Positions 18,718 through 29,158 of a DNA stretch of 64,000 nt are shown here, piece after piece. Location: positions 423,501 through 487,500 of the forward strand of contig NC_008027.1 in NCBI RefSeq assembly GCF_000026105.1. Direction: 5' to 3'. This stretch comes from Pseudomonas entomophila L48 (lineage in GTDB: Bacteria; Pseudomonadota; Gammaproteobacteria; Pseudomonadales; Pseudomonadaceae). Below the pieces are notes generated by a model that was not told where the DNA came from, made no database searches, and saw only the letters and a list, made by a program, of their open reading frames with translations. The first letter of the stretch is position 1. Each line of letters starts with the position of its first letter. The translations under genes and the position numbers were made by a program.

Positions 18718-19217
18718 GCACGGTTTACCTGGGGGTGGGCAGTAACATCGACCGCGAACGGCATTTGTGCGCGGGGCTCGATGCGCTGGCGGGCATTCTC
18801 AGTGACATGCACTGTTCAGCGGTGTTCGAAAGCCAGGCCGTGGGCATCAAGAGCGGGCCCTTCTACAACCTGGTGGTGCGTGGACAGACTGATCTGCCGC
18901 TGCTGGAGCTTGATCGTCGGCTCAAGTTCATCGAGGCGGACAATGGCCGTTATGCACCGGACCGCAAGGGCCTGCCGCTGGATATCGATGTGTTGATGTA
19001 CGACGACCTGCATGGCACGTTCAACGGGCTTGTGCTGCCACGGGCGGAGATCCTGAAGAACGCCTTTGTGCTGTGGCCACTGTCACTGTTGGCGCCGGAG
19101 CTGGTGCACCCAGGCGCGGGCAAGCCCATGGGGCAGTTGTGGAATGAGGCGAGCATCGAGCAGGTGCTGGCGCCGGTGCCGTTCGAATGGCGGGGGTTGC
19201 AGCTGACCCGGATCTAA
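18708..19217 (+). CDS. folK: 2-amino-4-hydroxy-6-hydroxymethyldihydropteridine pyrophosphokinase FolK
   Basis: A 169-aa HPPK. Motifs YLGVGSNIDRE near the start, the FYNLVV segment, and DRKGLPLDIDVLMYDD for pterin and magnesium binding; then LPRAEILKNAFVLWPL. It pyrophosphorylates the product of FolB. The start codon lies inside the end of folB. A REP pair follows directly. Confidence 0.93.
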   Translation: MSLSTVYLGVGSNIDRERHLCAGLDALAGILSDMHCSAVFESQAVGIKSGPFYNLVVRGQTDLPLLELDRRLKFIEADNGRYAPDRKGLPLDIDVLMYDDLHGTFNGLVLPRAEILKNAFVLWPLSLLAPELVHPGAGKPMGQLWNEASIEQVLAPVPFEWRGLQLTRI

Positions 19218-19225
19218 TCCGAAGC

Positions 19226-19283
19226 GGTTCGTCGGCAAGCCGGCTCCTACACGATCAGGTAGGAGACGGCTTGCCGGCGAACC
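19226..19283. repeat. REP pair (type GTAGGAGnCGGCTTGCCGGCGAACC)
   Basis: Inverted arms 19226-19250 and 19259-19283, separated by eight bases, between the converging folK and cca genes. Related units occur at 27300-27350, 42667-42727 and 44855-44939. Confidence 0.85.
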
Positions 19284-19285
19284 AG

Positions 19286-20413
19286 TCAGCGGGCTTTGTA
19301 AGCCTGTAGCGCGCTGAGCCGCGCGGCCTTGAGCGCCCCGCCCAGTGCCTGGCCCGTTAACCCGCTTTCCATCAGCGGCTTCACATCCACCGCCCTGGCT
19401 GTCGCTGCCGCACCCCGCAAGTACTCGCTCTGTGGGTAGTCCCTGCCCCCAAGCAAGGCATCCATCCTGCACGCCTCGATGAATTCCTCGAAGCGTTGCG
19501 GGCGTCGATATACGTCAAATTTCTGCAGCAGATCCAGCAGCATTTCGGGGGCCAGCTCCATGGCTCGGTGCCCTTGCTCATGGAACTCACCCACCAATAT
19601 CGCCAGTTCCTGGCACTCGCGGGGCGCCTTGAAGCGTTGGTTGACCGTCTTGATCTGCTTTCCCCCGAGGGCAAGCAGCAGGCAGGCCCAGCGTACAGCC
19701 AGGGGCTGCTGTTGCGCTGCGGCCTGTTGCAGCACATCGAGCGCGTGACTGCCCTGACTGACCTCGCCATGGAACAGGGCGTCAACCTCCGGCATCAGCT
19801 CCTTGAGAGCACCGCAAGCACGCAGCACTTCGATGAATACCTGGGGCTGGTCCTCCATCAGCGCGCGCTCGATTTCCTTCCAGCTGCGCTCTGCGGTCAG
19901 CGCCAGCAGTTCGCCCGAAGCACTGATCTGGCGCATCAGCTCCAGTGTTTCATCGGCTACGCGGAACCCCATTGGCGCATAACGGGCGGCGAAACGTGCC
20001 ACGCGCAGGACGCGTAGCGGATCTTCGGCGAACGCGAGGGAAACGTGACGCAGGATGCGCTGATCAAGGTCTGTTTTACCGTGGTAGGGATCGTGCAGGT
20101 CGCCGTGCTCGTCCTCGGCCATGGCATTGATGGTCAGGTCACGGCGTATCAGGTCCTCTTCGAGGGTCACGTCGGGGCTGGCGTGGAAGGTGAAACCGCC
20201 GTAACCGCGGCCGCTCTTGCGCTCGGTGCGGGCCAGGGCGTATTCCTCACCGGTTTTGGGGTGAAGGAAAACCGGAAAGTCGGCACCCACCGGGCGAAAG
20301 CCCTGGGCCTGCATCTGTTCGACCGTGGCGCCGACCACCAGCCAATCGACGTCGCTGACCGGACGGCCGAGCAAGCGGTCGCGCACGGCGCCGCCAACCT
20401 TGTAGATCTGCAT
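19286..20413 (-). CDS. cca: CCA-adding tRNA nucleotidyltransferase with degenerate HD domain
   Basis: A 375-aa class II nucleotidyltransferase. The catalytic head is intact: [20 protein letters not shown] (residues 4-23) with the GG motif and DxD, then [15 protein letters not shown] and [15 protein letters not shown]. It adds or repairs the 3' CCA of tRNAs. In gamma-proteobacterial homologues such as E. coli the C-terminal part contains HPEID and a CHDLGK HD phosphohydrolase motif; here the corresponding places read HGEVSQGSH and LLALGGK, so phosphohydrolase activity is probably lost. I start it at MQIYKVGG (20411-20413); the frame extends 15 codons more. Confidence 0.92.
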   Translation of the reverse strand: MQIYKVGGAVRDRLLGRPVSDVDWLVVGATVEQMQAQGFRPVGADFPVFLHPKTGEEYALARTERKSGRGYGGFTFHASPDVTLEEDLIRRDLTINAMAEDEHGDLHDPYHGKTDLDQRILRHVSLAFAEDPLRVLRVARFAARYAPMGFRVADETLELMRQISASGELLALTAERSWKEIERALMEDQPQVFIEVLRACGALKELMPEVDALFHGEVSQGSHALDVLQQAAAQQQPLAVRWACLLLALGGKQIKTVNQRFKAPRECQELAILVGEFHEQGHRAMELAPEMLLDLLQKFDVYRRPQRFEEFIEACRMDALLGGRDYPQSEYLRGAAATARAVDVKPLMESGLTGQALGGALKAARLSALQAYKAR

Positions 20414-20467
20414 ATGTAACCTCCATGAGTGCCGACAGGATACCGTGTCGGCACGCATGGGGGAGGG

Positions 20468-22036
20468 TCAGAGGTGATGAACCACGGCCAGGTCCATGCG
20501 CCCGTATTCACCGGCCTCGCCATGCTCGCTGCGGGGCGGCATGTGATGGGTCTTCATGACCTGGTCGCCTTGCACGGTTTCCAGGTGGATGTCGAAGCCC
20601 CACAGGCGGTGCAGGTGCTTGAGCACTTCGTCGGTGGAGTCGCCCAGTGGTTTGCGGTTGTGTTGCTGGTGGCGCAGGGTCAGGGAGCGGTCGCCACGAC
20701 GGTCGATGCTCCAGATCTGCACGTTGGGCTCGCGGTTGCCCAGGTTGTACTGGGCGGCCAGTTGCTCGCGGATAGTCCGGTAGCCGTCTTCGTCGTGGAT
20801 CGCCGGTACCAGCAGGTCGTCACGCTGGTCGTCGTCGAGGATGCTGAACAACTTGAGGTCGCGGATCACCTTGGGTGAGAGGTACTGCAGGATGAAACTC
20901 TCGTCCTTGAAGCTGCTCATGGCGAACTTGATGGTGGACAACCAGTCGCTGCCAGCGATCTCCGGGAACCAGCGGCGATCCTCCTCGGTGGGGTGCTCGC
21001 ACATGCGACGGATGTCGGTGTACATCGCGAAGCCCAAGGCATAGGGGTTGATACCGCTGTAGTACGGGCTGTCGAAGCCAGGCTGGAATACCACGCTGGT
21101 ATGCGACTGGAGGAACTCCATCATGAAGCCTTCGGTGATCAACCCCTCGTCGTAGAGGTCGTTCATCAGCGTGTAGTGCCAGAAGGTCGCCCAGCCTTCG
21201 TTCATCACCTGGGTCTGGCGCTGCGGGTAGAAATACTGGGCGATCTTGCGCACGATGCGCACGACTTCACGCTGCCAGGGTTCGAGCAACGGGGCGTGTT
21301 TCTCGATGAAGTAAAGGATGTTTTCCTGCGGCTCGGCCGGGAAGCGCGCGTCATCCTTTTCGCTGCCTTTCTCCGCGCCTTTGGGGATGGTGCGCCAAAG
21401 ATCGTTGATCTGCCGTTGCAGGTGCTCCTCGCGTTCTTTCTGGCGGCGGCGCTCCTCTTCCGCAGAGATGGGGTAGGGGCGCTTGTAGCGGTCCACGCCG
21501 TAATTCATCAGGGCGTGGCAGGAGTCGATCAGGTCTTCCACGGCGTCGATACCGTGGCGCTCCTCGCATTGAGCGATGTACTGCTTGGCGAACACCAGGT
21601 AATCGATGATCGAGCTGGCATCGGTCCAGGTGCGGAACAGGTAGTTGCCCTTGAAGAAGCTGTTGTGGCCATAGCAGGCATGGGCGATCACCAGTGCCTG
21701 CATGCACATGGTGTTCTCTTCCATCAGGTAGGCGATGCACGGGTCGGAATTGATCACGATCTCGTAGGCCAGGCCCATCTGCCCGCGGCTGTAGGATTTC
21801 TCGGTGCTGAGGAACTGCTTGCCGTACGACCAGTGGTGATAGCCCAGGGGCATGCCCACGGAGGCATAGGCATCCATCATCTGTTCGGCGGTGATGACTT
21901 CGATCTGGTTCGGGTAGGTGTCCAGCGCGTAGCGCGCGGCCAGGCGACTGATTTCGCGGTCGTAGGTCTGGATCAGCTCGAACGTCCACTCCGAGCCGAC
22001 GGATATGGGTTGGCGTCTCTGTTCTCTGGCGCTCAT
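20468..22036 (-). CDS. SpoVR family protein (YcgB-like)
   Basis: A 522-aa SpoVR/YcgB protein, soluble, of unknown biochemical function. Recognised from the N-terminal [19 protein letters not shown] and conserved [25 protein letters not shown] and [18 protein letters not shown]. It is the last gene of prkA-yeaH-spoVR, its ATG overlapping the yeaH stop by four bases. This trio is widespread and linked to stress and stationary-phase or nitrogen-starvation responses in enterobacteria. The REP-free 54 bp to cca contain no terminator. Confidence 0.92.
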   Translation of the reverse strand: MSAREQRRQPISVGSEWTFELIQTYDREISRLAARYALDTYPNQIEVITAEQMMDAYASVGMPLGYHHWSYGKQFLSTEKSYSRGQMGLAYEIVINSDPCIAYLMEENTMCMQALVIAHACYGHNSFFKGNYLFRTWTDASSIIDYLVFAKQYIAQCEERHGIDAVEDLIDSCHALMNYGVDRYKRPYPISAEEERRRQKEREEHLQRQINDLWRTIPKGAEKGSEKDDARFPAEPQENILYFIEKHAPLLEPWQREVVRIVRKIAQYFYPQRQTQVMNEGWATFWHYTLMNDLYDEGLITEGFMMEFLQSHTSVVFQPGFDSPYYSGINPYALGFAMYTDIRRMCEHPTEEDRRWFPEIAGSDWLSTIKFAMSSFKDESFILQYLSPKVIRDLKLFSILDDDQRDDLLVPAIHDEDGYRTIREQLAAQYNLGNREPNVQIWSIDRRGDRSLTLRHQQHNRKPLGDSTDEVLKHLHRLWGFDIHLETVQGDQVMKTHHMPPRSEHGEAGEYGRMDLAVVHHL

Positions 22037-23304
22037 GTGGCTAACCTGCGCTGGAAGAGTTCACGGAAGACCGGGTAGATGTCGCCGGCCGATACCAACT
22101 GCTGCTGGGCGAAGGTGTCCGGGTAGGCTTCGCCTATGCGCTCATATTCGTACCACAGCGCCTGGTGTTCGCGTGGGGTGATCTCGACGTAAGTGTAGTA
22201 CTGCACGTGCGGCATGATCTGGTTGGCGAGGATGTCGCGGCAGATCGGCGAGTCGTCGTTCCAGTTGTCGCCGTCCGAGGCCTGGGCAGCGTAGATGTTC
22301 CAGTCACTGGCCGGGTAACGATCGGCCATGATCTCCTGCATCATTTTCAGCGCGCTGGAGACGATGGTGCCGCCAGTCTCCCGGGAGTAGAAGAATTCTT
22401 CCTCGTCCACCTCGCGGGCGCTGGTGTGGTGGCGGATGAACACCACCTCGATGCGGTCGTAGTTCCGCTTGAGGAACAGGTACAACAGGATGAAGAAGCG
22501 CTTGGCGATATCCTTGGTGGCCTGGGTCATCGAGCCGGAGACGTCCATCAGGCAGAACATCACCGCCTTGGAGCTGGGGTTGGGTTGCTTGATCAACAGG
22601 TTGTACTTGAGGTCGAAGGTGTCGAGGAACGGCAGGCGATTGATGCGCGCCTTGAGGCGTTCGATCTCGATTTCGGTTTCCCGGATATCGGTGAAGTTGT
22701 CTGGCTCCTCGACTTTCAGTCGCTCCAGTTCTTTCTGTGCCTCGCGCAGCAGCGCACGGCTGCTGCCGGTCAGGGCGATGCGCCGGGCATGGGCCGAGCG
22801 CAATGTACGCACGATATTGATGCGCGAGGGGTTGCCTTCGTTGGCGATGCCGGCGCGCACGGTCTTGAAGGTGTCGGTACCGGTCAGGTGGCGTTTGACC
22901 AGGTTGGGCAGTTCGAGGTCCTCGAACATGAACTCGAGGAACTCCTCCTGGGTGATCTGGAAGACGAAGTCGTCCATGCCCTCGCCGGAGTTGCCAGCCT
23001 TGCCGCGCCCGCCACCGCCGCCACCACCCTGAGGGCGGGCAATGTGTTCGCCGGCGGTGAATTCCTTGTTGCCGGGGTGGACGATGGTCTGTTTGCCGCC
23101 ACGACCGTGGTGCAGCACCGGTTCATCGATATCGCGACCCGGGATGCTGATCTGTTCGCCATGCTCCATATCCATGATGGAGCGGCGGCTCACGGCCTCT
23201 TCGACGGCTTTCTTGATGTGCTCACGGTACCGCCGCAGAAAACGCTGGCGGTTGACCGTGCTCTTGTTCTTGCCGTTCAGGCGTCGGTCGATTACGTAGC
23301 TCAT
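22033..23304 (-). CDS. DUF444 (YeaH-type) von Willebrand-like protein
   Basis: A 423-aa YeaH/DUF444 protein. It starts [20 protein letters not shown], has a Gly-rich stretch ([12 protein letters not shown], about residues 90-101), and a VWA-like MIDAS motif in [12 protein letters not shown]. It is functionally tied to the PrkA kinase and SpoVR. The start is preceded by GGAGGGCCC; a 10-codon upstream extension is not family sequence. It overlaps spoVR by four bases. Confidence 0.92.
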   Translation of the reverse strand: MSYVIDRRLNGKNKSTVNRQRFLRRYREHIKKAVEEAVSRRSIMDMEHGEQISIPGRDIDEPVLHHGRGGKQTIVHPGNKEFTAGEHIARPQGGGGGGGRGKAGNSGEGMDDFVFQITQEEFLEFMFEDLELPNLVKRHLTGTDTFKTVRAGIANEGNPSRINIVRTLRSAHARRIALTGSSRALLREAQKELERLKVEEPDNFTDIRETEIEIERLKARINRLPFLDTFDLKYNLLIKQPNPSSKAVMFCLMDVSGSMTQATKDIAKRFFILLYLFLKRNYDRIEVVFIRHHTSAREVDEEEFFYSRETGGTIVSSALKMMQEIMADRYPASDWNIYAAQASDGDNWNDDSPICRDILANQIMPHVQYYTYVEITPREHQALWYEYERIGEAYPDTFAQQQLVSAGDIYPVFRELFQRRLAT

Positions 23305-23326
23305 GGGCCCTCCGGTAGCGGGATAC

Positions 23327-23357
23327 AGCTGCAAGCTTCAAGCTACGAGCTGCAAGT
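23327..23357. repeat. Short AGCTGCAAGCTTCAAGCT-type repeat
   Basis: A stretch of alternating GCTGCAAG / CAAGCTACGAGCTGCAAG, an imperfect inverted repeat that I recall as common in Pseudomonas intergenic DNA. It lies between prkA and yeaH. Confidence 0.5.
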
Positions 23358-23423
23358 AAAAGCAGTCGCCGCCGCCACGGGCGGTGCGCGGGAGCCCGAC
23401 GCACCGCCTGTGACTTGCCGCCT

Positions 23424-25346
23424 TTACTGCGATTTCCTGACCCGCAGGTACCATTCCGACAGCAGGCGCACCTGTTTGTCGGTGTAGCCACGCTCCACCA
23501 TCCGGGTGACGAAGTCGTTGTGCTTCTGTTGATCCTCTTTGCTGGCCTTGGCGTTGAAGCTGATGACGGGCAGCAGGTCCTCGGTGTTGGAGAACATTTT
23601 TTTCTCGATCACCACCCGCAGCTTCTCGTAGCTGAGCCAGCTGGGGTTCTTGCCGTTGTTGTTGGCCCGGGCACGCAGCACGAAGTTGACGATCTCGTTG
23701 CGGAAGTCTTTCGGATTGCTGATGCCGGCCGGCTTCTCGATCTTCTCCAGCTCTTCGTTGAGGGCGATGCGGTTGAGGATTTCGCCGGTTTCCGGGTCAC
23801 GGTACTCCTGGTCCTGGATCCAGAAGTCGGCGTACAGCACGTAGCGGTCGAAAATGTTCTGGCCGTATTCGCTGTAGGACTCAAGGTAGGCGGTCTGGAT
23901 CTCCTTGCCGATGAACTCGATGTAGCGCGGTGCCAGGTACTCCTTCAGGTAACGCAGGTAGCGTTCACGCACCTCGGCAGGGAACTGTTCCTGCTCGATC
24001 TGCTGTTCCAGCACATACAGCAGGTGCACTGGATTGGCCGCAATTTCGTGCGGATCGAAGTTGAACACCTTGGACAGGATCTTGAACGCAAAACGCGTCG
24101 AAAGGCCGTTCATGCCCTCGTCGACACCGGCTGAGTCGCGGTATTCCTGGATCGACTTGGCCTTGGGGTCGGTGTCTTTCAGGTTTTCGCCATCGTAGAC
24201 ACGCATTTTCGAGTAGATGTTGGAGTTTTCCGGCTCTTTCAGGCGCGAGAGCACGGTGAACTGGGCCAGCATCTTGAGGGTGTCGGGCGCGCAATGGGCC
24301 TTGGCCAGCGAGCTGTTGACCAGCAGCTTGTCGTAGATCTTGATCTCGTCGCTGACTCGCAGGCAATACGGGACCTTGACGATGTAGATCCGGTCGATGA
24401 ACGCTTCGTTGTTCTTGTTGTTGCGGAAGGTGTGCCACTCCGATTCGTTGGAGTGGGCCAGCAGGATGCCGGTATAAGGGATGGCTCCCAGGCCCTCGGT
24501 ACTGTTGTAGTTGCCCTCCTGCGTGGCAGTGAGCAGCGGGTGCAGGACCTTGATCGGTGCCTTGAACATCTCGACGAATTCCATCAGGCCCTGGTTGGCC
24601 CGGCACAGCGCGCCCGAATAGCTGTAGGCGTCGGCATCGTTCTGTGGGAATTCCTCGAGCTTGCGGATATCCACCTTGCCCACCAGGGCTGAAATATCCT
24701 GGTTGTTCTCGTCGCCCGGTTCGGTTTTGGCGATGGCGATCTGGTTGAGGATCGAGGGGTAGAGCTTGACCACCCTGAACTGGCTGATATCACCGCCGAA
24801 CTCCGCCAGGCGCTTGGTGGCCCAGGGCGACATGATGGTGTTCAGGTAGCGTCGGGGTATCCCGTAGTCCTCTTCCAGGATGGCGCCGTCTTCCGTGGCG
24901 TTGAAAAGCCCCAGGGGCGATTCGAACACCGGCGAACCCTTGATGGCGTAGAACGGTACCCTTTCCATCAACTGCTTGAGCTTTTCGGCCAGCGACGATT
25001 TACCGCCGCCCACCGGGCCCAGCAGGTAGAGGATCTGTTTCTTTTCTTCCAGGCCCTGGGCGGCATGACGGAAGTAGGAGACGATCTGGTCGATGCATTC
25101 TTCCATCCCGTGGAAGTCGGCAAAGGTCGGATATCGACGGATCACCTTGTTGGAGAAGATCCGCGACAGCCTGGAGTTGCTGGAGGTGTCGATCAGCTCG
25201 GGTTCACCGATGGCCATCAACAGCCGCTCGGCCGCCGAGGCATAGGCGCTGCGATCTTGCTTGCACAGGTCGAGGTACTCCTGCAGGGTGAGTTCTTCCT
25301 GCCGGGTAGACTCGAAACGTTGTTGGAAGTGGCTAAAAATGCTCAT
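23424..25346 (-). CDS. PrkA family serine protein kinase (YeaG-type)
   Basis: A 640-aa protein with an N-terminal AAA domain: Walker A LLGPVGGGKSSLAEKL (about residue 109) and YSGALCRANQGLMEF later; the C-terminal third is the PrkA kinase-like domain. It is first in the prkA-yeaH-spoVR cluster. In enterobacteria YeaG is a Ser/Thr kinase induced in nitrogen starvation and stationary phase. The upstream 285 bp are empty of genes, so the promoter is there, but I see no clear sigma signature. Confidence 0.94.
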   Translation of the reverse strand: MSIFSHFQQRFESTRQEELTLQEYLDLCKQDRSAYASAAERLLMAIGEPELIDTSSNSRLSRIFSNKVIRRYPTFADFHGMEECIDQIVSYFRHAAQGLEEKKQILYLLGPVGGGKSSLAEKLKQLMERVPFYAIKGSPVFESPLGLFNATEDGAILEEDYGIPRRYLNTIMSPWATKRLAEFGGDISQFRVVKLYPSILNQIAIAKTEPGDENNQDISALVGKVDIRKLEEFPQNDADAYSYSGALCRANQGLMEFVEMFKAPIKVLHPLLTATQEGNYNSTEGLGAIPYTGILLAHSNESEWHTFRNNKNNEAFIDRIYIVKVPYCLRVSDEIKIYDKLLVNSSLAKAHCAPDTLKMLAQFTVLSRLKEPENSNIYSKMRVYDGENLKDTDPKAKSIQEYRDSAGVDEGMNGLSTRFAFKILSKVFNFDPHEIAANPVHLLYVLEQQIEQEQFPAEVRERYLRYLKEYLAPRYIEFIGKEIQTAYLESYSEYGQNIFDRYVLYADFWIQDQEYRDPETGEILNRIALNEELEKIEKPAGISNPKDFRNEIVNFVLRARANNNGKNPSWLSYEKLRVVIEKKMFSNTEDLLPVISFNAKASKEDQQKHNDFVTRMVERGYTDKQVRLLSEWYLRVRKSQ

Positions 25347-25631
25347 GACGTCACCTCGCTCGATACGTGGAGACGACGCCGGATCAGTCAGCTGATGCTG
25401 GCATGCAACCGGGCTTGCCGATTGCTGTATACCCCCCAGAACACCTTGAAACGCTACCGATGACCCGCACGCCGGTGTACCGGCTCTCCCCTTTTTTTGG
25501 ATGGCCTGGGCTTAAGGATAGTTGGTTATACGCAAGGTCAAGGGCGGGGAGCCAAGAAGACGCCTACGACCGTTCGTCAGGTCTGGCGCGAGCCCGCACG
25601 GAGCGCGGGCTGCAGGAAAAATGAAAAAAAG
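25347..25631. other. Spacer between glpE and prkA
   Basis: No gene seen. It contains a hairpin AGCCCGC-N7-GCGGGCT (25591-25611) with A-rich sequence on its right; on neither strand is it followed by T residues, so it is not a standard terminator. The prkA promoter should lie near 25350-25550. Confidence 0.4.
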
Positions 25632-25961
25632 TTATTCGGCGTTGCCCTGGGCCGTCTCGCCTGGGTAGGTGCTGCGCCACAGCTCGAAGCCACCATCGAT
25701 GCTGTAGACGTTGGAGAAGCCCTGGCCGACCAGGTAGGCGGCGGCGCTCTGGCTGGAGTTGCCGTGGTAGCAGACGACCAGTGTAGGCGCGTCGAGGTCG
25801 GCGTTGCGGATGAAGTCGGCCACCGAGTGGTTATCCAGATGAGTGGCGCCGGTGATGTGGCCGGCGGCGTAGGCCTGTGGGTCGCGGATGTCGACCACGA
25901 CTGCACCTTCGGCACGCAAGGCGAGGGCTTGTTCGGGGCTGATGCGCTTGAATTCGCTCAT
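25632..25961 (-). CDS. glpE: Thiosulfate sulfurtransferase GlpE (single-domain rhodanese)
   Basis: A 109-aa rhodanese. The active-site loop is [13 protein letters not shown] with the catalytic Cys in CYHGNSSQ, the six-residue loop typical of GlpE; it begins [18 protein letters not shown]. It transfers sulfane sulfur from thiosulfate to cyanide or thioredoxin. I start it at MSEFKR (25959-25961); the frame runs 29 codons upstream. It follows apaH by 13 bp and is likely cotranscribed. Confidence 0.9.
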   Translation of the reverse strand: MSEFKRISPEQALALRAEGAVVVDIRDPQAYAAGHITGATHLDNHSVADFIRNADLDAPTLVVCYHGNSSQSAAAYLVGQGFSNVYSIDGGFELWRSTYPGETAQGNAE

Positions 25962-25974
25962 GGGTGCGGTTCCT

Positions 25975-26832
25975 TCAGGGCTGATCGTTGTTGAGTGCCG
26001 CGGGGCGAGGAGTGCCCTCGCGGGTGCAGTCGCAGCGGTGGTATTCACCGCTGTCGACGTTGTACAGGGTCATCGCGCCGCCCCAGACGCAACCGGTGTC
26101 CAGGGCAATTACGCCCGGCACGTCGACGCGGCCTTCGAGGGCGGCCCAGTGGCCGAAGATGATCTTCACGTGCCGCGAGCGGCGGTCCGGGTGGTCGAAC
26201 CAGGGTTTGTAGCCCTTGGGGGCGCTCTCCAGCCCTTCCTTGCTCTTGAGGTCGAGCTTTCCTGTTGCGGTGCAGAAGCGCATGCGGGTGAAGTAGTTGG
26301 TGATCACTCGCAGGCGTTCGACGCCGGCCAGGTCCTTGCTCCACTTGTTGGGTTCGTTGCCGTACATGCCGTCCAGGTACAGCTTGAGCCGGCCATCGTC
26401 ACGCAGTACTTCCTCGACTTCGGCGGCCAGTTCCAGCGCCTTGCCCAGCGTCCACTGCGGTGGGATGCCAGCATGGACCATGGCAATGCCGCGTGGCTCG
26501 TCGTAGTGCAGCAGCTTCTGCCGACGCAGCCAGTCAAACAGTTGGTCGGCGTCCGGGGCCTCTATGATTTCGCGCAGGGTGTCGCTTTTCTTCAGGCGTT
26601 CGACATTGTGCCAGGCGGCCAGCAGGTGCAGGTCGTGATTGCCCAGCACGCAGACCAGCGAATCGCGAATCGAATAGAGGTAGCGCAGGGTCTCGAGCGA
26701 CTCCGGGCCGCGGTTGACCAGGTCGCCCACCAGCCACAGCCGGTCCACGGCGGGGTTGAAGTGCGCGCGTTCGAGCAGGCACTTGAGTGGTTGCAGGCAA
26801 CCTTGCAGGTCACCGACCGCGTAGGTGGCCAT
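25975..26832 (-). CDS. apaH: Bis(5'-nucleosyl)-tetraphosphatase ApaH
   Basis: A 285-aa calcineurin-like metallophosphatase. Metal-binding motifs: GDLQGC (residues 7-12), [13 protein letters not shown], and GNHDLHLL. It symmetrically hydrolyses Ap4A to ADP and can remove Np4 caps from RNA. Its ATG overlaps the stop of apaG by one base (TGATG), the usual apaG-apaH order. The operon begins upstream at lptD or surA. Confidence 0.96.
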   Translation of the reverse strand: MATYAVGDLQGCLQPLKCLLERAHFNPAVDRLWLVGDLVNRGPESLETLRYLYSIRDSLVCVLGNHDLHLLAAWHNVERLKKSDTLREIIEAPDADQLFDWLRRQKLLHYDEPRGIAMVHAGIPPQWTLGKALELAAEVEEVLRDDGRLKLYLDGMYGNEPNKWSKDLAGVERLRVITNYFTRMRFCTATGKLDLKSKEGLESAPKGYKPWFDHPDRRSRHVKIIFGHWAALEGRVDVPGVIALDTGCVWGGAMTLYNVDSGEYHRCDCTREGTPRPAALNNDQP

Positions 26833-27212
26833 CAGTGCAGCGCTCCGGGCACCGCCAGGCGGAACGGCGCGATCGTCGCATCGAAGCGTTTACCGTCCTC
26901 GGCGAACATCTGGTAGCTGCCCTGCATGGTGCCGACGCGGGTGCTGATCACCGCACCGCTGCTGTAGGTGTGGCTCTGGCCGGGCTCGATCAGCGGTTGC
27001 TGGCCGATCACGCCCGCGCCCCGGACTTCCTCGACTTCGCCATCGCCGTTGGTGATCAGCCAGTGCCGGGACATCAGCTTGGCTTTCACCGTGCCGTTGT
27101 TCTGCACGGTGATGGTGTAGGCGAAGGCGAAACGGTCGTTTTCGGGGTCGGATTGATCTTTGAGATAGCGGGTCACGACGCTGACGTCGATCTGGTAGCG
27201 AGGGTCGGACAT
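26832..27212 (-). CDS. apaG: ApaG (Co2+/Mg2+ efflux-associated, DUF525)
   Basis: A 126-aa ApaG domain protein, all beta. Recognised from the family's [12 protein letters not shown] start, the [22 protein letters not shown] strand region (the run is longer; key residues are the NxG and SRHW), [20 protein letters not shown] and [10 protein letters not shown]. Its biochemical role is unsettled; it always sits near rsmA and apaH. The start MSDPRYQ is chosen over a frame 9 codons longer. Confidence 0.94.
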   Translation of the reverse strand: MSDPRYQIDVSVVTRYLKDQSDPENDRFAFAYTITVQNNGTVKAKLMSRHWLITNGDGEVEEVRGAGVIGQQPLIEPGQSHTYSSGAVISTRVGTMQGSYQMFAEDGKRFDATIAPFRLAVPGALH

Positions 27213-27299
27213 GCAAGGGCCTTGGGCGAACTGACGCAATAACGCAGTCTAGGCCATTGGCGGGGGGGAGGGCCAGCGGTGCAGGGGCTACGGGCCCTG

Positions 27300-27350
27300 T
27301 TCGCCGGCAAGCCGGCTCCTACAGGCTAATGTAGGCGCCGGCTAAGGCGA
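27300..27350. repeat. REP pair, right arm degenerate
   Basis: TTCGCCGGCAAGCCGGCTCC (27300-27319 onward) and a weaker inverted copy GTAGGCGCCGGCTAAGGCG (27331-27349), ending at the rsmA stop codon. Confidence 0.75.
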
Positions 27351-28151
27351 TCAGCCCTGCTGTTCGGCCAGCTTGTCGGCCAGGCGCACGAATGCGGCCA
27401 GGTCCAACTGCTCGGGGCGCAGGCTGCCATCGACGCCGGCAGCCTCGATGGCCTGGCTGTCGAGCAGGCCCTTGAGGGTATTGCGCAGGGTCTTGCGGCG
27501 CTGGTTGAAGGCTTCGCGTACCACGCGCTCGAGCAGCAGCGGGTCCTTGGCCGGGTGCGGCAGCACCTCGTGGGGTACCAGGCGCACAATGGCCGAATCC
27601 ACTTTCGGCGGTGGGTTGAACGCGCCTGGGCCGACATTGAACAGGTGCTCCACGCGGCAGTGGTACTGGACCATGATCGACAGGCGACCCCAGTCCCCAC
27701 CACCCGGGCCTGCGGCCATGCGCTCGACCACTTCCTTCTGCAGCATGAAGTGCATGTCGCGGATCAGGTTGGCGTGGGCCAGCAGGTGGAAGATCAGCGG
27801 TGTCGAGATGTTGTAGGGCAGGTTGCCCACCACCTTGAGGCTGCGCTCCGGCACGCCCAGCTGATTGAAGTCGAACTTCAGGGCGTCGCCTTGATGCAGG
27901 CGGAAATTGCCGCGCCCGGCGAACTTGTGTTGCAGGATCGGCACCAGGTCCTTGTCCAGCTCCACCACGTCCAGCTGTGCGCCGCTGCCCAGCAGGCCTT
28001 CGGTGAGGGCGCCCTGGCCAGGGCCGATTTCCAGCAGGTGTTCGCCGGCCTTGGCGTTGATCGCCCGCAGGATGCGGTCGATGATTCCGGCGTCATGCAG
28101 GAAGTTCTGGCCGAAGCGCTTGCGCGCCCGGTGTTGGTAGTGCTCGTTCAT
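27351..28151 (-). CDS. rsmA: 16S rRNA dimethyladenosine transferase RsmA (KsgA)
   Basis: A 266-aa SAM-dependent methyltransferase that dimethylates A1518 and A1519 of 16S rRNA. Motifs: [12 protein letters not shown] at the start, SAM-binding [15 protein letters not shown] (about residues 41-55) and the catalytic NLPYNIS. The ATG overlaps the pdxA stop by four bases. Part of the lptD-surA-pdxA-rsmA-apaGH series. Confidence 0.97.
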   Translation of the reverse strand: MNEHYQHRARKRFGQNFLHDAGIIDRILRAINAKAGEHLLEIGPGQGALTEGLLGSGAQLDVVELDKDLVPILQHKFAGRGNFRLHQGDALKFDFNQLGVPERSLKVVGNLPYNISTPLIFHLLAHANLIRDMHFMLQKEVVERMAAGPGGGDWGRLSIMVQYHCRVEHLFNVGPGAFNPPPKVDSAIVRLVPHEVLPHPAKDPLLLERVVREAFNQRRKTLRNTLKGLLDSQAIEAAGVDGSLRPEQLDLAAFVRLADKLAEQQG

Positions 28152-29158
28152 GGTCGGTTCTCGGCCATCTGGTAGGCGGTTTCCAGGGCAACGCGCAGGC
28201 TGCCGGTGTCGATCCGGCCGCTGCCGGCCAGGTCCAGGGCGGTGCCGGCCAGGTCCAGGGCGGTGCCGTGGTCGACCGACGTGCGGATGATCGGCAGGCC
28301 CAGCGTCACGTTGACCGCGGCGCCGAAGCCCTTGTACTTGAGTACGGGCAGGCCCTGGTCGTGGTACATCGCCAGCACCGCGTCGCAGTGCTCCAGATAT
28401 TTGGGGGTAAACAGGGTATCGGCCGGCAGTGGTCCGCGCAGGTCCATGCCTTCCTGGCGCAGGCGCTCCAGGGCGGGCTCGATGATGTCGATTTCTTCGC
28501 GGCCCAGGTGGCCGCCTTCCCCGGCGTGCGGATTGAGCCCGCAGACCAGGATACGTGGGTTGTCGATGCCGAACTTGTCGCGCATGTCCGCATGCAGGAT
28601 GCGGGTGACGCGCTCGAGGCGTTCGGGGGTGATGGCATCGGCGATGTCGCGCAGGGGCAGGTGAGTGGTCACCAATGCCACGCGCAGGCCTCGTGTCGCC
28701 AGCATCATGACCACTTGCGCGGTATGGGTGAGGTCGGCGAGGAACTCGGTGTGCCCGGAGAAGGCAATGCCGCTCTCGTTGATCACGCCCTTGTGCACGG
28801 GGGCGGTGATCATGCCGGCGAATTCACCGTCGAGGCAGCCTTGGCCGGCGCGGGTGAGGGTCTCCAGGACGAAGGCGGCGTTGGCCTTGTCCAGTTGTCC
28901 GGCTACTACTGGCTTGGCCAGGGGGGTGTCCCAGACGTACAGGCTCCCGGCGGGGGCTGGGTGTTCCGGAAAGCTGCCAGGCGTGACCGGGCGCAGGTCG
29001 ACGGCCAGCCCCAGCTGCGTGGCCCGCTCGGCGAGCAGGTCACGGCTGGTGATGGCGATCAGGGGGTGGGGCTGGGCCTCGGCGGCGAGCAGCAGGCACA
29101 GGTCGGGGCCTATGCCGGCTGGCTCACCGGGTGTAACGGCGAAGCGCAGGGGCTTCAC
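28148..29158 (-). CDS. pdxA: 4-hydroxythreonine-4-phosphate dehydrogenase PdxA, with internal 7-residue duplication
   Basis: A 336-aa PdxA that oxidises 4-phosphohydroxy-L-threonine in pyridoxal phosphate synthesis. It starts [20 protein letters not shown] and has the metal-ligand segment ALVTTHLPL and the [13 protein letters not shown] [10 protein letters not shown]. Near the C-terminus the segment GTALDLA occurs twice in a row (coded by a 21-bp tandem repeat at 28223-28264), where relatives have it once; without the copy the protein would be 329 aa. The frame is kept, so it is probably made. Overlaps surA and rsmA by four bases each. Confidence 0.95.
   Translation of the reverse strand: MKPLRFAVTPGEPAGIGPDLCLLLAAEAQPHPLIAITSRDLLAERATQLGLAVDLRPVTPGSFPEHPAPAGSLYVWDTPLAKPVVAGQLDKANAAFVLETLTRAGQGCLDGEFAGMITAPVHKGVINESGIAFSGHTEFLADLTHTAQVVMMLATRGLRVALVTTHLPLRDIADAITPERLERVTRILHADMRDKFGIDNPRILVCGLNPHAGEGGHLGREEIDIIEPALERLRQEGMDLRGPLPADTLFTPKYLEHCDAVLAMYHDQGLPVLKYKGFGAAVNVTLGLPIIRTSVDHGTALDLAGTALDLAGSGRIDTGSLRVALETAYQMAENRP
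28223..28264. repeat. Exact 21-bp tandem duplication inside pdxA
   Basis: Two identical 21-bp units, 28223-28243 and 28244-28264, adding seven residues (GTALDLA) to PdxA. Confidence 0.95.

Noticed and set aside
25591..25611. Terminator of glpE or prkA
   Set aside because: The stem is good but no T run follows on either strand.
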